Origin: Enterobacter quasihormaechei
Lineage (GTDB): Bacteria; Pseudomonadota; Gammaproteobacteria; Enterobacterales; Enterobacteriaceae
NCBI RefSeq assembly: GCF_004331385.1
Contig: NZ_SJON01000001.1
Span: forward strand, 310,001-374,000
Direction: 5' to 3'
DNA length: 64,000 nucleotides
Made by a program: the position numbers and the translations under genes
The notes under the pieces: generated by a model
What the model saw: only the letters and a program-made list of their open reading frames with translations
Database searches by the model: none
Told to the model about the DNA's origin: nothing
Shown here: in pieces, positions 8,399 through 17,668 of the stretch
Layout: the number at the start of each line of letters is the position of its first letter
Position numbering within the stretch: position 1 is the stretch's first letter

Positions 8399-9637
8399 AT
8401 GAAAGCTCTCACCTATCACGGTCCACACCATGTTCGGGTTGATAACGTGCCTGACCCGGGCATTGAACAGCCAGACGATATCATCCTGCGCGTAACGGCC
8501 ACGGCGATCTGTGGTTCCGATCTGCATCTTTATCGCGGAAAAATTCCCAAGGTCCAGCACGGCGATATCTTTGGTCATGAATTTATGGGCGAAGTGGTGG
8601 AGTGCGGAAGCGAGGTGAAAAACGTGCAGAAAGGCGATCGGGTGGTGATCCCGTTTGTGATCGCCTGCGGCGACTGCTTCTTTTGCCAGATGCAGCAGTA
8701 CGCGGCCTGCGAAAACACGAACCGCGGGCAGGGCGCGGCGCTCAACAAAAAGCAAATTCCCGCTCCTGCGGCGCTGTTTGGCTACAGCCATCTCTACGGC
8801 GGCGTGCCGGGCGGACAGGCTGAGTACGTGCGCGTGCCGAAAGGTAACGTGGGGCCGTTTAAAGTGCCGCAGCTGTTGTCTGATGACAAAGCGCTTTTCC
8901 TGTCCGATATTCTGCCAACCGCCTGGCAGGCGGCTAAAAACGCCCAGATCCAGAAAGGCTCCAGCGTCGCCGTATTCGGGGCCGGACCGGTGGGGCTACT
9001 GACCATTGCCTGCGCGCGTCTGCTTGGCGCAGAGCAGATTTTCGTGGTTGACCATCACCCTTACCGGCTGCGGTTTGCTCAGGAGCGCTATGGCGCCATC
9101 CCGATTAACTTTGATGACGATAACGACGCGGCGGAGAAAATCATTGAGCAAACGGCCGGGCAGCGCGGGGTGGATGCGGTCATTGATGCCGTCGGGTTTG
9201 AGGCCAAAGGCAGCACGACGGAAACGATCCTCAGTAACCTGAAAATTGAAGGCAGCAGCGGCAAAGCCCTGCGCCAGTGCATTGCGGCGGTGCGACGCGG
9301 TGGCGTGGTCAGCGTGCCGGGCGTATATGCCGGGTTTATTCACGGCTTCCTGTTTGGCGATGCCTTCGATAAGGGGCTGAGCTTTAAGATGGGCCAGACG
9401 CACGTCCATGCCTGGCTGGGAGAGCTGCTGCCGCTCATCGAAAAGGGGCTGCTCACGCCGGAAGATATTGTGACCCATTACCTTCCGCTGGCCGACGCGG
9501 AGCGCGCCTATAAGATTTTCGAAAAACGCGAGGAGGAGTGCCGCAAGGTGATCCTGGTGCCTGGCGCAGATACCCCGGAGGCCGCACAGCAGAAGGTGAA
9601 AGGGCTGGTGAATGCTTTCCCCGGCGGCGTCGTGTGA
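8399..9637 (+). CDS. ybdR: Zinc-dependent alcohol dehydrogenase-like oxidoreductase YbdR
   Basis: Medium-chain dehydrogenase/reductase of 412 aa. The catalytic zinc site is [10 protein letters not shown] plus [10 protein letters not shown]. The structural zinc cluster is [16 protein letters not shown] Rossmann GAGPVG motif follows ([20 protein letters not shown]). It resembles glutathione-dependent formaldehyde dehydrogenase-like and threonine-dehydrogenase-like members, but the substrate is not established. A GGAGG ribosome-binding site lies just before ATG 8399. Same position as in E. coli, between uspG and rnk. Confidence 0.9.
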   Translation: MKALTYHGPHHVRVDNVPDPGIEQPDDIILRVTATAICGSDLHLYRGKIPKVQHGDIFGHEFMGEVVECGSEVKNVQKGDRVVIPFVIACGDCFFCQMQQYAACENTNRGQGAALNKKQIPAPAALFGYSHLYGGVPGGQAEYVRVPKGNVGPFKVPQLLSDDKALFLSDILPTAWQAAKNAQIQKGSSVAVFGAGPVGLLTIACARLLGAEQIFVVDHHPYRLRFAQERYGAIPINFDDDNDAAEKIIEQTAGQRGVDAVIDAVGFEAKGSTTETILSNLKIEGSSGKALRQCIAAVRRGGVVSVPGVYAGFIHGFLFGDAFDKGLSFKMGQTHVHAWLGELLPLIEKGLLTPEDIVTHYLPLADAERAYKIFEKREEECRKVILVPGADTPEAAQQKVKGLVNAFPGGVV

Positions 9638-9673
9638 GGCCTCTCACTGACACTCTCGGGTGATTTTGCGGAA

Positions 9674-9695
9674 AGAGGATGCAGACGCATCCTCT
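9674..9695. other. Perfect 9-bp stem-loop between convergent ybdR and rnk
   Basis: AGAGGATGC-AGAC-GCATCCTCT. No clear U run on the plus strand, and only TTTCC on the minus strand. It may serve as a weak bidirectional terminator for ybdR and rnk. Confidence 0.5.
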
Positions 9696-9726
9696 GTGCA
9701 AAGCGGGGTCGCTTGTTCAGAAGGGA

Positions 9727-10137
9727 TTAACGCAGGTAATCGCCCGCGGCTTCGGGCTGGTAGAGCAGCTCAAGCACTTCCAGATGGGCCGAGGCGCCGC
9801 CCGGGAGTTCCCAGTGGATGGTATCGCCCGTGCGCAGCCCAAGCAGCGCCGCGCCCACGGGGGCCAGCACCGAAAGCTGCGTGCTGCTGTCGGTCATCTG
9901 CGCCGGGTAGACCAGCGTGCGGGTCAGTTCTTCCCCGGTCGTCAGGTTGCGGAACTTCACCTGGCTGTTCATGGTGACCACATCATGCGGCATGGTTTCA
10001 GGCGTACACATCTGCGCCCGGTCTAGCTCCTCGTTCAGCGCATCCGCTACTGGCAGCGAGGCAAATTCTGGTTTTTCCAACAGGCGGTCAATACGTTCTG
10101 CGTCGAGTTCATTGATGATAATCGTAGGTCTGGACAT
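9727..10137 (-). CDS. rnk: Regulator of nucleoside diphosphate kinase
   Basis: A 136-aa protein of the GreA/GreB C-terminal-domain superfamily that binds RNA polymerase near the secondary channel. It has a short N-terminal coiled-coil-like segment ([18 protein letters not shown]) and an FKBP-like C-terminal domain with [19 protein letters not shown]. Length is normal for Rnk. In E. coli it affects Ndk levels and competes weakly with Gre factors. Its leader carries a terminator-like hairpin. Confidence 0.95.
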   Translation of the reverse strand: MSRPTIIINELDAERIDRLLEKPEFASLPVADALNEELDRAQMCTPETMPHDVVTMNSQVKFRNLTTGEELTRTLVYPAQMTDSSTQLSVLAPVGAALLGLRTGDTIHWELPGGASAHLEVLELLYQPEAAGDYLR

Positions 10138-10189
10138 TTTTACTCCATGTCGTTAATGCTGCGTGTAACGCAGAAACCAATCCAAAAGA

Positions 10190-10218
10190 AAACCCTCGCC
10201 GTCTGGCAGCGAGGGTTT
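10190..10218. terminator. Terminator-like hairpin in the rnk leader
   Basis: AAACCCTCGC / GCGAGGGTTT, a 10-bp perfect stem with a 9-nt loop. It lies about 50 bp upstream of rnk. Read leftward, the 3' arm is followed by TTTTCTTTTGG, so it could attenuate rnk transcription. Read rightward, the tail is TTTAACTT. Its function and direction are inferred. Confidence 0.5.
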
Positions 10219-10397
10219 AACTTATCTGATGATACTGTCTGAACCCGTAAGTTTGAAGTGATGAACGTCACAATCATGCGCCATATGAATTTTTGGCAAT
10301 AAACCCGGCCCCCGATTCACGCTGAACGGAAATTTCGTTAGTCTGGGAAGACCGAACCCGGGCAATGCGCGTTGCAGCCCACCGTAGAGAGAGCGAT

Positions 10398-11024
10398 ATG
10401 TACTTTTACCAACCTTCTCAGGGGCACGGCCTGCCGCACGACCCGCTGAATGCCATTATCGGCCCGCGTCCGATTGGCTGGATCTCATCCAGTGATAAGA
10501 CCGGACAGCTGAACCTGGCCCCGTACAGCTTCTTTAACTGCTTTAACTATCGCCCCCCAATCATTGGTTTTTCCAGCAACGGCTGGAAGGACAGCGTGCG
10601 GAATATTACCGAAACCGGTGAGTTTGTCTGGAACCTCGCGACGCGCGATCTGGCCGAGGCGATGAATGAAACTTCCGTCACGCTGCCTCATGGTGAGGAT
10701 GAATTTACCTTTGCCGGCCTGACGCCCGTAGCCAGCCAGCTTGTGGGCGCGCCGCGCGTGGCGGAAAGCCCGGTTAATTTCGAGTGTCGATTATCGCAGT
10801 GCATTCAGCTTACCGGCGCGGACGGGACGCCGATTGATACCTGGCTGGTGCTCGGCGAAGTGGTGGGCGTCCACATCGCCGAAAGTCTGCTGGAGGAGGG
10901 GATTTACCAGACCGCAAAAGCGCAGCCCATTCTGCGTGCGGGTGGACCGACGGCCTACTACGCCATCAGCGACAGCCATCGGTTCGATCTGGTACGCCCG
11001 GACGCTCGCAGGAACAATCAGTAA
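10398..11024 (+). CDS. Flavin reductase-like (FMN-binding split-barrel) protein
   Basis: A 208-aa protein of the flavin_reduct/DUF447-like split-barrel family. The signature region is IIGPRPIGWISSSDKTGQ, then NLAPYSFFNCFNYRPP and RNITETGEFVWNLA. Such proteins bind FMN and act as NAD(P)H:flavin reductases or small oxidoreductases; the substrate here is unknown. ATG 10398 follows AGAGAGAGCGAT. It is not in the E. coli K-12 rnk-rna interval. Its last 7 bp overlap the end of the convergent rna gene, which suggests a long-standing, compact arrangement. Confidence 0.85.
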   Translation: MYFYQPSQGHGLPHDPLNAIIGPRPIGWISSSDKTGQLNLAPYSFFNCFNYRPPIIGFSSNGWKDSVRNITETGEFVWNLATRDLAEAMNETSVTLPHGEDEFTFAGLTPVASQLVGAPRVAESPVNFECRLSQCIQLTGADGTPIDTWLVLGEVVGVHIAESLLEEGIYQTAKAQPILRAGGPTAYYAISDSHRFDLVRPDARRNNQ

Positions 11025-11827
11025 CCGGCTTTATCGATCACGAACTGTTTACCGCAGTTGCCCGGATGCGGCTGCGGAGCAAAGGAGCCGGCAGAGAGCG
11101 GCTGGTTAATGGTGCTGGATTTCAGCGAGATCTGCATTTCGGTCAAATAGGCCGGATTGCCATGGCAGGTAAGCTTGAAGGCTTTAACGTTCTGCTTCCC
11201 CCAGCTTTTGGCCACGGCGGCATCAAAGTCGCTGCGGCGTACGGTTTTGCCGTAGTTTTCCGCCAGAAATTCCCCTACCGCGCTACTCTTCACTTCCTGG
11301 TTCATGCGCACCATGGTGCCGAAATAGGCGTCGGGATCAAAACCAAAGCAGACACCGTGTTTCGCGTATTCATAACGTTCAAGGCAGGAGTTGCCGCCCG
11401 CGCCGGGCATCACGCTGTTCAGCTTTGCCGCGCCCGAGAGCGATAGTCCGGTTTCTGCGGCGGCACATTTGCGGCTGGCTTTTGCTTCCGGCATGTTCGG
11501 CACCGGACGCGTGGCGCAGCCGAAGCGCATCCAGCGGCGTTCATCCACGCCGCGAGCAGCGATCGATTTCGGCAGGCCAGGCCATAAGCCGTGGACGGTC
11601 AGAAAATCGGTTTTGTTGTTGCTCTCTTTTTGCAGCCGGCACTCGTCCGGTTCGTCGCGGTTACGTTCGACCATGCTTTGGCAAAATCCGGTTTGCCAGG
11701 AAAGCGCCAGAACGTAGCGATCGAAATCGCCGTACTGCGTTGCCTTAAGAGGGTCCGCCTGGAGTGAGAAGACACAGAGTGCAAGCGCTACTGCGCCAGA
11801 CGGGATAACGATATCCTTCCTGAACAT
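11018..11827 (-). CDS. rna: Ribonuclease I (periplasmic, RNase T2 family)
   Basis: A 268-aa secreted endoribonuclease that cleaves all phosphodiester bonds in RNA. The two T2 catalytic motifs are present: LTVHGLWPG and YEYAKHGVC. A signal peptide fits residues 1-25 (hydrophobic VIPSGAVALALCVFSLQA). ATG 11827 has GGAAAG upstream and gives exactly the E. coli length; an in-frame upstream extension to 11881 is rejected. Many cysteines fit disulfide bonding in the periplasm. Converges with the flavin-reductase-like gene. Confidence 0.96.
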   Translation of the reverse strand: MFRKDIVIPSGAVALALCVFSLQADPLKATQYGDFDRYVLALSWQTGFCQSMVERNRDEPDECRLQKESNNKTDFLTVHGLWPGLPKSIAARGVDERRWMRFGCATRPVPNMPEAKASRKCAAAETGLSLSGAAKLNSVMPGAGGNSCLERYEYAKHGVCFGFDPDAYFGTMVRMNQEVKSSAVGEFLAENYGKTVRRSDFDAAVAKSWGKQNVKAFKLTCHGNPAYLTEMQISLKSSTINQPLSAGSFAPQPHPGNCGKQFVIDKAGY

Positions 11828-11879
11828 TTGCTTTCCTGATTGGTTGGGCGCGATTAATTTCTGGGGGTTATTAAAGCAC

Positions 11880-11904
11880 AAAAAGCGCCCGCAGGCGCTT
11901 TTTG
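11880..11904 (-). terminator. Intrinsic terminator of dcuC
   Basis: AAAAGCGCC / GGCGCTTTT stem with a 4-nt loop. On the minus strand it is followed by a short T run. It lies 17 bp beyond the dcuC stop and before the rna start. Confidence 0.8.
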
Positions 11905-11921
11905 GAAACCAGAAATTTCGC

Positions 11922-13289
11922 TTAGGCAGCGCCGGGAACCAGCACTTCGGTGGCGATGATGACGATAATCAGACCAACCAGCACCGGCACTGACGTGCGT
12001 TTTACCACTTCAAACGGAGAGATTTTTGCCATCCCCGCAACCGCAACCACCACGCCCGATACCGGAGAGATGGTACGACCCAGGTTAGAGGCCTGAAGCA
12101 TTGGAATGGACAGGTAAGCCGGGTTGATGCCGGAGGTGTGTGCCAGCTTAGGGATCATCTCAACAAAGGCGTAGAAAGGCGCGTTACCGGAGCCGGTGGT
12201 CATCGCCGCCAGCATGGTCAGCACCACCAGCACCAGCATCAGGATAATGCTGGCCGAGCCGAACGAGGTGGCGATAGAGATCAGGCTCTGAATAAAGCCG
12301 ATGGTGCTCAGCCCCTGGGCAAATACCCCTGCGGCAACCAGCAGCATTACCACGCCCGCGAAGGCGTCCGCCATACCGCGGAAGGCGACTTCCAGACCAG
12401 TGAACACTTTCTGGGTATTAAAGCCACGGACAAATTCGAGGATGGCCGCCAGCAGCATACAGATCACCAGGATAGTGATGATGTGCAGCTGCGGACCCCA
12501 TTTGCCGTCAAAAATAAGCACGCCAATAATCGGGGTGAACGGCAGGATGGAATAAAACGCCGGGGCGGTAGTGGTGATTTCGCTGACGTCCATCATTTCA
12601 TGGCTGACGTTCTCTTTCTTATCGAGATAGCGCTGCCAGAAGAAGTGCGCCACGCCCATACCGAGAATAGCGGTAATAGAGATCGGCAGCGTGGTTTTGA
12701 AGGCGAAGTCAATCAGCGACATTTCCGCCGCTTTTGCGGCCAGCACTACGTCACCGGAAGTAGGGGAGAGGATAATCGCCGCCGGAGAGGCGCAAATAGC
12801 CGCCGCTGCGCCACGGCTGATCCCGACGTTAACCATCACCGGGAATAACGTCGCCATCAACAGCACGCCGAGGCCTGTCGCTGAGGAAACGGCTAACGAC
12901 ATCAGGCAGGCCAGGAAATAGGCCGCGACCATCAGCAGGTAGGGGGAGTTAATATATTGCAGCGGCTTAGAGGCCAGCTTCACCACCATATCATTCGCGC
13001 CGATATGGGTCATGTAGGCGGCAAAACCGCAGAGCATCATGATCATCATGCCCAGATCGCCGCCGCGGCTCATCAGCAGAATTTTTATATATTCCACAAT
13101 ATCGGTGGCGGTATATCCCGTGCTGGTTTCACTGGCGGGTAATACCTGATGACCCATTAGCGCGCTAATGATGAGCAGCGCCAGGCCGCCGACAAATAAC
13201 ACGCCGGTGGCAGAGTATCCTTTAATGATGTAGCGCGCTACACCGACAATGACCACGACTCCAATGAGGAGTTCGAGAAAAGTAAGCAT
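11922..13289 (-). CDS. dcuC: Anaerobic C4-dicarboxylate transporter DcuC
   Basis: A 455-aa inner-membrane protein with about 12 hydrophobic segments along its length, matching the DcuC family (about 460 aa). It exports succinate and exchanges C4-dicarboxylates during fermentation. Typical conserved stretches are SPTSGDVVLAAKAAEM and MTTGSGNAPFYAFVEM. In E. coli the citrate-lyase/dpiBA cluster lies on the other side of dcuC; here rna follows directly. A good FNR-like site lies about 90 bp upstream, consistent with anaerobic induction. Confidence 0.95.
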   Translation of the reverse strand: MLTFLELLIGVVVIVGVARYIIKGYSATGVLFVGGLALLIISALMGHQVLPASETSTGYTATDIVEYIKILLMSRGGDLGMMIMMLCGFAAYMTHIGANDMVVKLASKPLQYINSPYLLMVAAYFLACLMSLAVSSATGLGVLLMATLFPVMVNVGISRGAAAAICASPAAIILSPTSGDVVLAAKAAEMSLIDFAFKTTLPISITAILGMGVAHFFWQRYLDKKENVSHEMMDVSEITTTAPAFYSILPFTPIIGVLIFDGKWGPQLHIITILVICMLLAAILEFVRGFNTQKVFTGLEVAFRGMADAFAGVVMLLVAAGVFAQGLSTIGFIQSLISIATSFGSASIILMLVLVVLTMLAAMTTGSGNAPFYAFVEMIPKLAHTSGINPAYLSIPMLQASNLGRTISPVSGVVVAVAGMAKISPFEVVKRTSVPVLVGLIIVIIATEVLVPGAA

Positions 13290-13855
13290 GATTTCCCCTG
13301 TATCCTTGCTGCCCGAGAGGACAAATAATCAATAAAAAAGCAGCCTGAAATGTGCCGAATAAATGGCCAGTCCTTGCTGATTAAAATCAAGAAAGCGACG
13401 ACTAAAGGCAATGATGATGATATTTTTGCTCATCCTGCGTCATTTATCTTATGTCCTTATTGACCAGATGAATAGAGATTATATGTCGTTAAATTGATAT
13501 TTAAGTGTTAATTTTTTGGGTGTGGCGTGCTGTTGTCCCAGCATCTCGCTTCGAAAAGCGTTGAAGCACGCGAACGTGCCCTGGCCGCGGCCCGGCGTTG
13601 TACCGTCGCAGCCATGGCGGCAGGAAGATTACCGCACCACGGCTGAGAATGTCGGATATTCCTGCGCGGCATAAATTGTTACATCAGAGTTAAATATGCC
13701 CTTTGCATGCGCTTATTTAGTCAGGCAGGTTTCCGGTACGCAGACTATTCTCAGCACCGGATTGTTAATTAAGAATACCCCCCCATGCCGTTAAGCGTTC
13801 ATTCAAGTATCCTGTGTTAAGGTTTGCACTGAATACGAAATAGGGTAATGGCACT
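13290..13855. other. Intergenic region between dcuC and pagP
   Basis: Contains the FNR-like site for dcuC. Around 13520-13660 there is an unusually G+C-rich pocket within AT-rich flanks. A 44-codon open frame there (13512-13646, ending ARRCTVAAMAAGRLPHHG) has no recognisable homology and no good start; it may be a gene remnant or chance. The last 130 bp should hold the pagP promoter; no convincing PhoP box was found. Confidence 0.5.
13377..13390. promoter_or_regulatory. Candidate FNR site upstream of dcuC
   Basis: CTGAT-TAAA-ATCAA matches the FNR consensus TTGAT-N4-ATCAA in 9 of 10 positions. It lies 88 bp upstream of the dcuC start codon, a reasonable distance for class II activation with a short leader. 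FNR control of dcuC is established in E. coli. Confidence 0.65.
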
Positions 13856-14431
13856 GTGATTGTACGATTTAAATTCCCCCTTCTTTTATTGTTTATTATT
13901 GGGCAGTTATCGTTCGCGTCCGTTGTAAATGCAGAGGGTAATACAGCGGATAAAGGCTGGTTTACGACCTTCACGGATAACGTCGCGCAAACATGGAAGG
14001 AACCCGAGCATTACGATCTCTATATTCCGGCCATTACGTGGCACGCCCGTTTTGCCTACGATAAAGAAAAAACAGACCGTTATAACGAGCGTCCCTGGGG
14101 GGCTGGCTTCGGTCAGTCTCGCTGGGATGAAAAAGGCAACTGGCATGGCCTGTACCTGATGGCGTTTAAGGACTCCTACAACAAATGGGAGCCCATTGGC
14201 GGCTACGGCTGGGAAAAAACCTGGCGTCCGTTATCAGACGACAATTTCCATCTGGGTTTAGGCTATACGGCAGGGGTGACGGCGCGTGATAACTGGAAAT
14301 ACATTCCTGTCCCGGTGCTGTTGCCGCTTGCCTCTATCGGTTATGGCCCGGCGACGTTTCAGATGACCTACATACCGGGTACGTATAACAACGGTAACGT
14401 TTACTTTGCCTGGATGCGGTTCCAGTTTTAA
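13856..14431 (+). CDS. pagP: Lipid A palmitoyltransferase PagP
   Basis: Outer-membrane 8-stranded beta-barrel that moves palmitate from phospholipid to lipid A. It is 191 aa, with a signal peptide ending around [10 protein letters not shown]. The catalytic His is in EHYDLYIP and the Asp-Ser pair in FKDSYNKW, all conserved; the C-terminus AWMRFQF ends in Phe as outer-membrane proteins do. The start is GTG at 13856: the only nearby ATG (13849) is out of frame and stops at once. In relatives the gene is PhoPQ-activated. Confidence 0.96.
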   Translation: MIVRFKFPLLLLFIIGQLSFASVVNAEGNTADKGWFTTFTDNVAQTWKEPEHYDLYIPAITWHARFAYDKEKTDRYNERPWGAGFGQSRWDEKGNWHGLYLMAFKDSYNKWEPIGGYGWEKTWRPLSDDNFHLGLGYTAGVTARDNWKYIPVPVLLPLASIGYGPATFQMTYIPGTYNNGNVYFAWMRFQF

Positions 14432-14621
14432 CTGATTGCGGGTGATGAATCGGTCAAAAAATGCACAGGCATTGAAATGTAAAGGATAAAAATCGGACAG
14501 CGAAAATTAACGCGACTTTTGTCACTTTTTATCAAAGATCCGCTGGACAAAACGCCTCACAATTGTTGTACTGATACCCGACACAGCATTTGTGTCGTTT
14601 TTTAATGTAAAGGTAATTTTG

Positions 14622-14831
14622 ATGTCTAAGATTAAAGGTAACGTTAAGTGGTTTAATGAGTCCAAAGGATTCGGTTTCATTACTCCTGAAGATGGCAGCA
14701 AAGACGTGTTCGTACACTTCTCTGCAATCCAGTCTAATGGTTTCAAAACTCTGGCTGAAGGTCAGCGCGTAGAGTTCGAAATCACTAACGGTGCCAAAGG
14801 CCCTTCTGCTGCTAACGTAATCGCTCTGTAA
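14622..14831 (+). CDS. cspE: Cold-shock-like RNA chaperone CspE
   Basis: A 69-aa single cold-shock domain with RNP1 KGFGFITP and RNP2 VFVHFSAI. It binds single-stranded nucleic acid, melts RNA secondary structure and antitermination-competent hairpins, and is constitutively expressed in E. coli. ATG 14622 gives [10 protein letters not shown], the family start. The leader is long (about 190 bp from pagP). Terminator directly downstream. Confidence 0.97.
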   Translation: MSKIKGNVKWFNESKGFGFITPEDGSKDVFVHFSAIQSNGFKTLAEGQRVEFEITNGAKGPSAANVIAL

Positions 14832-14855
14832 TTCAGACGCGTCAGCAAGAATTTC

Positions 14856-14883
14856 AAAACCCGCTCAATGAGCGGGTTTTTTT
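14856..14883 (+). terminator. Intrinsic terminator of cspE
   Basis: AAAACCCGCTC / GAGCGGGTTTT, 11-bp perfect stem with a 3-nt loop and continuing T run. Confidence 0.95.
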
Positions 14884-14892
14884 CGTTCTGAA

Positions 14893-14979
14893 TCAACCCA
14901 TAAGATAGATCTTCAGAAAGCTGGCGACGATCGCAACGCTTAGCAGTACCATGCCCGCGCTCAACAGATTCTCTTTCAT
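14893..14979 (-). CDS. Putative 28-aa single-helix membrane protein
   Basis: Open frame of 28 codons starting ATG 14979 and ending TGA 14893. The product begins MKENLLSAGMVLLSVAIV and continues with SFLKIYLMG. It is one hydrophobic helix of about 18 residues with a short polar N-terminus. A GAGGG sequence lies 6 bp upstream of the ATG. It sits between the cspE terminator and the crcB stop, on the crcB strand, so it could be the distal gene of a crcB transcript. I do not recognise the family. Small enterobacterial membrane peptides of this design are common, but chance cannot be excluded. Confidence 0.5.
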   Translation of the reverse strand: MKENLLSAGMVLLSVAIVASFLKIYLMG

Positions 14980-15050
14980 GCTTTCACCCTCAGTCAGTAT
15001 TGCGCCAAGAGTGACAGAGAAAAGTTAAGCCAACATTAAGGGTGCCGCGC

Positions 15051-15440
15051 TTACTGTCCGCTGGCGGAGGAAAATAACCAGAATGCGATCGCGGTCATCG
15101 CAAACGAGCCAAGCATGTTAACGGCGATATTCGTCAGCGCCCAGCCCATCCGTCCTTCCTGAAACAGAAATACTACTTCCGCAGAGAAGGTCGAAAACGT
15201 CGTTAAGCCGCCGCAGAAACCGGTCGTGATCAGCACCTTCCACATCGGGTCAATATGGGTCATGCGGTTGAACCACGCCAGCCCCATGCCAATAATAAAT
15301 GCGCCAAGCAGATTTGCTGCCAGTGTGCCCATCGGAATGGCCTGATGCAGAGGGTTAAACCGCATGCTTAAGAGCCACCGCGCAACGCTACCCGTGCCCC
15401 CACCAATAAAAACGGCTATAAGTAGTTGTAACACTGTCAT
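15051..15440 (-). CDS. crcB: Fluoride ion exporter CrcB/Fluc
   Basis: A 129-aa dual-topology fluoride channel with four membrane helices. Family motifs are [23 protein letters not shown] and [12 protein letters not shown] (the Phe-rich pore segment). The start [11 protein letters not shown] gives the normal length; the frame stays open upstream into ybeM on the other strand, but that extension is not family-like. It diverges from ybeM with 61 bp between starts. No fluoride riboswitch was seen in that short gap. Confidence 0.95.
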   Translation of the reverse strand: MTVLQLLIAVFIGGGTGSVARWLLSMRFNPLHQAIPMGTLAANLLGAFIIGMGLAWFNRMTHIDPMWKVLITTGFCGGLTTFSTFSAEVVFLFQEGRMGWALTNIAVNMLGSFAMTAIAFWLFSSASGQ

Positions 15441-15501
15441 TACCTGCTGTTTGCTGTGTGAATGCGTCGAGTGTAACGCTGTTTTTAACCGGGAGACAAT
15501 T

Positions 15502-16290
15502 ATGTATGTAGCAGTAGGGCAATTCGCGGTGACGCCGGACTGGAATGAAAATGCGCGCAAATGCGTCTCCCTGATGGACCAGGCAACGCAAAAAGGGGCT
15601 GCGCTGCTGGTGCTTCCGGAAGCGTTACTGGCGCGCGATGATAGCGATCCGGACCTGTCGGTCAAATCTGCGCAAATGCTGGAGGGGGCGTTTTTGAAAC
15701 GACTTCTGGCCGAGAGCGCTGGCAACACGCTCACCACCATTTTGACTATTCATGTTCCCTCCACGCCGGGACGTGCGGTGAACACGCTGGTGGCGATTCG
15801 TGAAGGTGCGATTGTCGCGAGTTACGCCAAGCTACATCTGTATGATGCGTTCAGCATTCAGGAGTCGCGGCTGGTCGATCCGGGAAGTAAAATTCCGCCG
15901 CTGATTGAGGTGGACGGTTTTAAGGTTGGCCTGATGACCTGCTACGACATCCGTTTTCCCGAGCTGGCGCTGAACCTGGCATTGCAGGGGGCAGAGGTGC
16001 TGGTGCTGCCTGCCGCGTGGGTCAGAGGCCCGCTTAAGGAGCATCACTGGGCCACGCTGCTGACCGCACGCGCGCTGGATACCACCTGTTATGTGGTTGC
16101 CGCAGGGGAATGTGGTAACAGGAATATCGGGCAGAGCAGGGTTGTCGATCCGCTGGGAGTGACCGTTGCTGCGGCGGCGGAGTCGCCTGCGCTACTGCTG
16201 ACGGAGATAACATCAGACCGAATCGCGCTTGCGCGTCAGCAATTACCTGTTCTGCGTAACCGCAGATTTGCGCCACCGCAATTAATATGA
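15502..16290 (+). CDS. ybeM: Deaminated glutathione amidase (Nit1-like nitrilase family)
   Basis: A 262-aa carbon-nitrogen hydrolase with the triad E40 (VLPEALLA), K110 (YAKLHLYD) and C147 ([11 protein letters not shown]). Proteins of this branch hydrolyse deaminated glutathione, a repair reaction for side products of transaminases. ATG 15502 follows GGGAGACAATT. The gene is full length here, whereas some E. coli K-12 annotations treat ybeM as damaged. Next gene is tatE, 128 bp downstream on the same strand. Confidence 0.9.
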   Translation: MYVAVGQFAVTPDWNENARKCVSLMDQATQKGAALLVLPEALLARDDSDPDLSVKSAQMLEGAFLKRLLAESAGNTLTTILTIHVPSTPGRAVNTLVAIREGAIVASYAKLHLYDAFSIQESRLVDPGSKIPPLIEVDGFKVGLMTCYDIRFPELALNLALQGAEVLVLPAAWVRGPLKEHHWATLLTARALDTTCYVVAAGECGNRNIGQSRVVDPLGVTVAAAAESPALLLTEITSDRIALARQQLPVLRNRRFAPPQLI

Positions 16291-16418
16291 TGTTTTTTTC
16301 AACAATGCTTGATTCACCTTGTTACAGATTGCTATTGTGTGCGCGCGCCTGATGACCGTTAATACGTTCAGGTTTCTTTGGCGCTGAATGCAGCCTGTTT
16401 CATGTAAAGAAGGTATTT

Positions 16419-16622
16419 ATGGGTGAGATTAGTATTACCAAACTGCTGGTGGTTGCCGCACTGGTCGTCCTGCTGTTCGGTACCAAGAAGTTACGCACGC
16501 TGGGTGGAGACTTGGGTGCTGCCATTAAGGGCTTTAAGAAAGCAATGAACGATGACGACGCGGCAGCAAAGAAAAGTGCCGAAGATGACATCACCGCACA
16601 GAAGCTTTCGCACAAAGAGTAA
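16419..16622 (+). CDS. tatE: Sec-independent translocase component TatE
   Basis: A 67-aa TatA paralogue: N-terminal membrane helix ([12 protein letters not shown]), the FGTKKLR hinge and an amphipathic helix ([16 protein letters not shown]), then an acidic/lysine-rich tail. It joins TatABC in exporting folded proteins. The start [10 protein letters not shown] is the family start, with AGAAGG upstream. Confidence 0.96.
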   Translation: MGEISITKLLVVAALVVLLFGTKKLRTLGGDLGAAIKGFKKAMNDDDAAAKKSAEDDITAQKLSHKE

Positions 16623-16646
16623 TGGCAATGCTGCAAGGCTTGCATA

Positions 16647-16675
16647 AAAAAACCGGCTCACGAGGCCGGTTTTTT
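16647..16675. terminator. Bidirectional terminator between tatE and lipA
   Basis: AAAAAACCGGC / GCCGGTTTTTT stem with a 7-nt loop and T runs on both strands. It serves tatE (plus) and lipA (minus), which converge. Confidence 0.93.
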
Positions 16676-16702
16676 GTTTTACTGTAAGCAAATTTTACAG
16701 GT

Positions 16703-17668
16703 TTATTTAACTTCTTCGCCTTTCGCCTGCATATCGGCGTGATAAGAGGAGCGAACAAACGGGCCGCAGGCCGCGTGGGTAAAGCCCATCGCCATCGCTT
16801 CGGCTTTCATTTCATCGAACTCATCCGGGCTCACGTAACGCTGTACGGGCAGGTGATGACGGCTTGGCTGTAGGTACTGGCCCAGCGTCAGCATCGTCAC
16901 GCCATGGCGGCGCAGATCGCGCATCACTTCAATGATTTCAGCGTTGGTTTCACCCAGACCCACCATCAGGCCAGACTTGGTAGGAATATGCGGATGGGCT
17001 TCTTTAAAGCGCTCCAGCAGCTTCAGAGACCAGTTGTAATCTGCACCAGGACGCACCTGACGGTAGATACGCGGCACGTTCTCCAGGTTGTGGTTGAACA
17101 CGTCTGGAGGCGTCGCGGTCAGAATATCGAGCGCGCGGTCCATTCGGCCACGGAAGTCCGGCACCAGCGTCTCAATCTTAATGTTCGGGCTTTTTTCGCG
17201 GATGGCGGTAATGCAGTCAGCAAAATGCTGGGCACCGCCATCGCGCAGATCGTCACGGTCAACGGAGGTGATAACAACATAACGCAGCGCCATATCGGCA
17301 ATGGTCTGCGCCAGTTTTTGCGGTTCGTTAGCGTCAGGCGCAACAGGACGGCCATGGGCAACGTCACAGAAAGGGCAGCGGCGGGTGCAGATGGCACCCA
17401 GAATCATAAACGTCGCGGTACCGTGATTGAAACATTCAGCAAGGTTAGGGCAGGAGGCCTCTTCACAGACAGAGTGGAGGCCATTTTTGCGCATCGCCGC
17501 TTTGATCCCCTGGATACGCGAAGAGTCAGCCGGAAGTTTAATTTTCATCCATTCCGGTTTTCTTAACAGCGCCTCGCGCTCTGTAGCCACGTTTTTAACC
17601 GGGATAAGGGCCATTTTATCGGCATCGCGGTATTTAACACCGCGTTCCATCACAATGGGTTTACTCAT
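16703..17668 (-). CDS. lipA: Lipoyl synthase
   Basis: Radical-SAM enzyme of 321 aa that inserts two sulfurs into octanoyl groups on lipoyl domains, the second step after LipB. The auxiliary 4Fe-4S cluster uses C68, C73 and C79 ([12 protein letters not shown]); the radical-SAM cluster uses C94, C98 and C101 (CTRRCPFC). The conserved RSSYHAD near the C-terminus supplies the auxiliary-cluster serine. Length identical to E. coli. A LysR gene, ybeF, separates it from lipB as in E. coli. Confidence 0.98.
   Translation of the reverse strand: MSKPIVMERGVKYRDADKMALIPVKNVATEREALLRKPEWMKIKLPADSSRIQGIKAAMRKNGLHSVCEEASCPNLAECFNHGTATFMILGAICTRRCPFCDVAHGRPVAPDANEPQKLAQTIADMALRYVVITSVDRDDLRDGGAQHFADCITAIREKSPNIKIETLVPDFRGRMDRALDILTATPPDVFNHNLENVPRIYRQVRPGADYNWSLKLLERFKEAHPHIPTKSGLMVGLGETNAEIIEVMRDLRRHGVTMLTLGQYLQPSRHHLPVQRYVSPDEFDEMKAEAMAMGFTHAACGPFVRSSYHADMQAKGEEVK

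Noticed and set aside
13700-13855. PhoP box upstream of pagP
   Set aside because: Searched for GTTTA-type direct repeats with 5-bp spacing; only partial matches (TGTTAAGGTTT), not convincing.
15441-15501. Fluoride riboswitch before crcB
   Set aside because: The gap to ybeM is only 61 bp and shows none of the conserved riboswitch segments.
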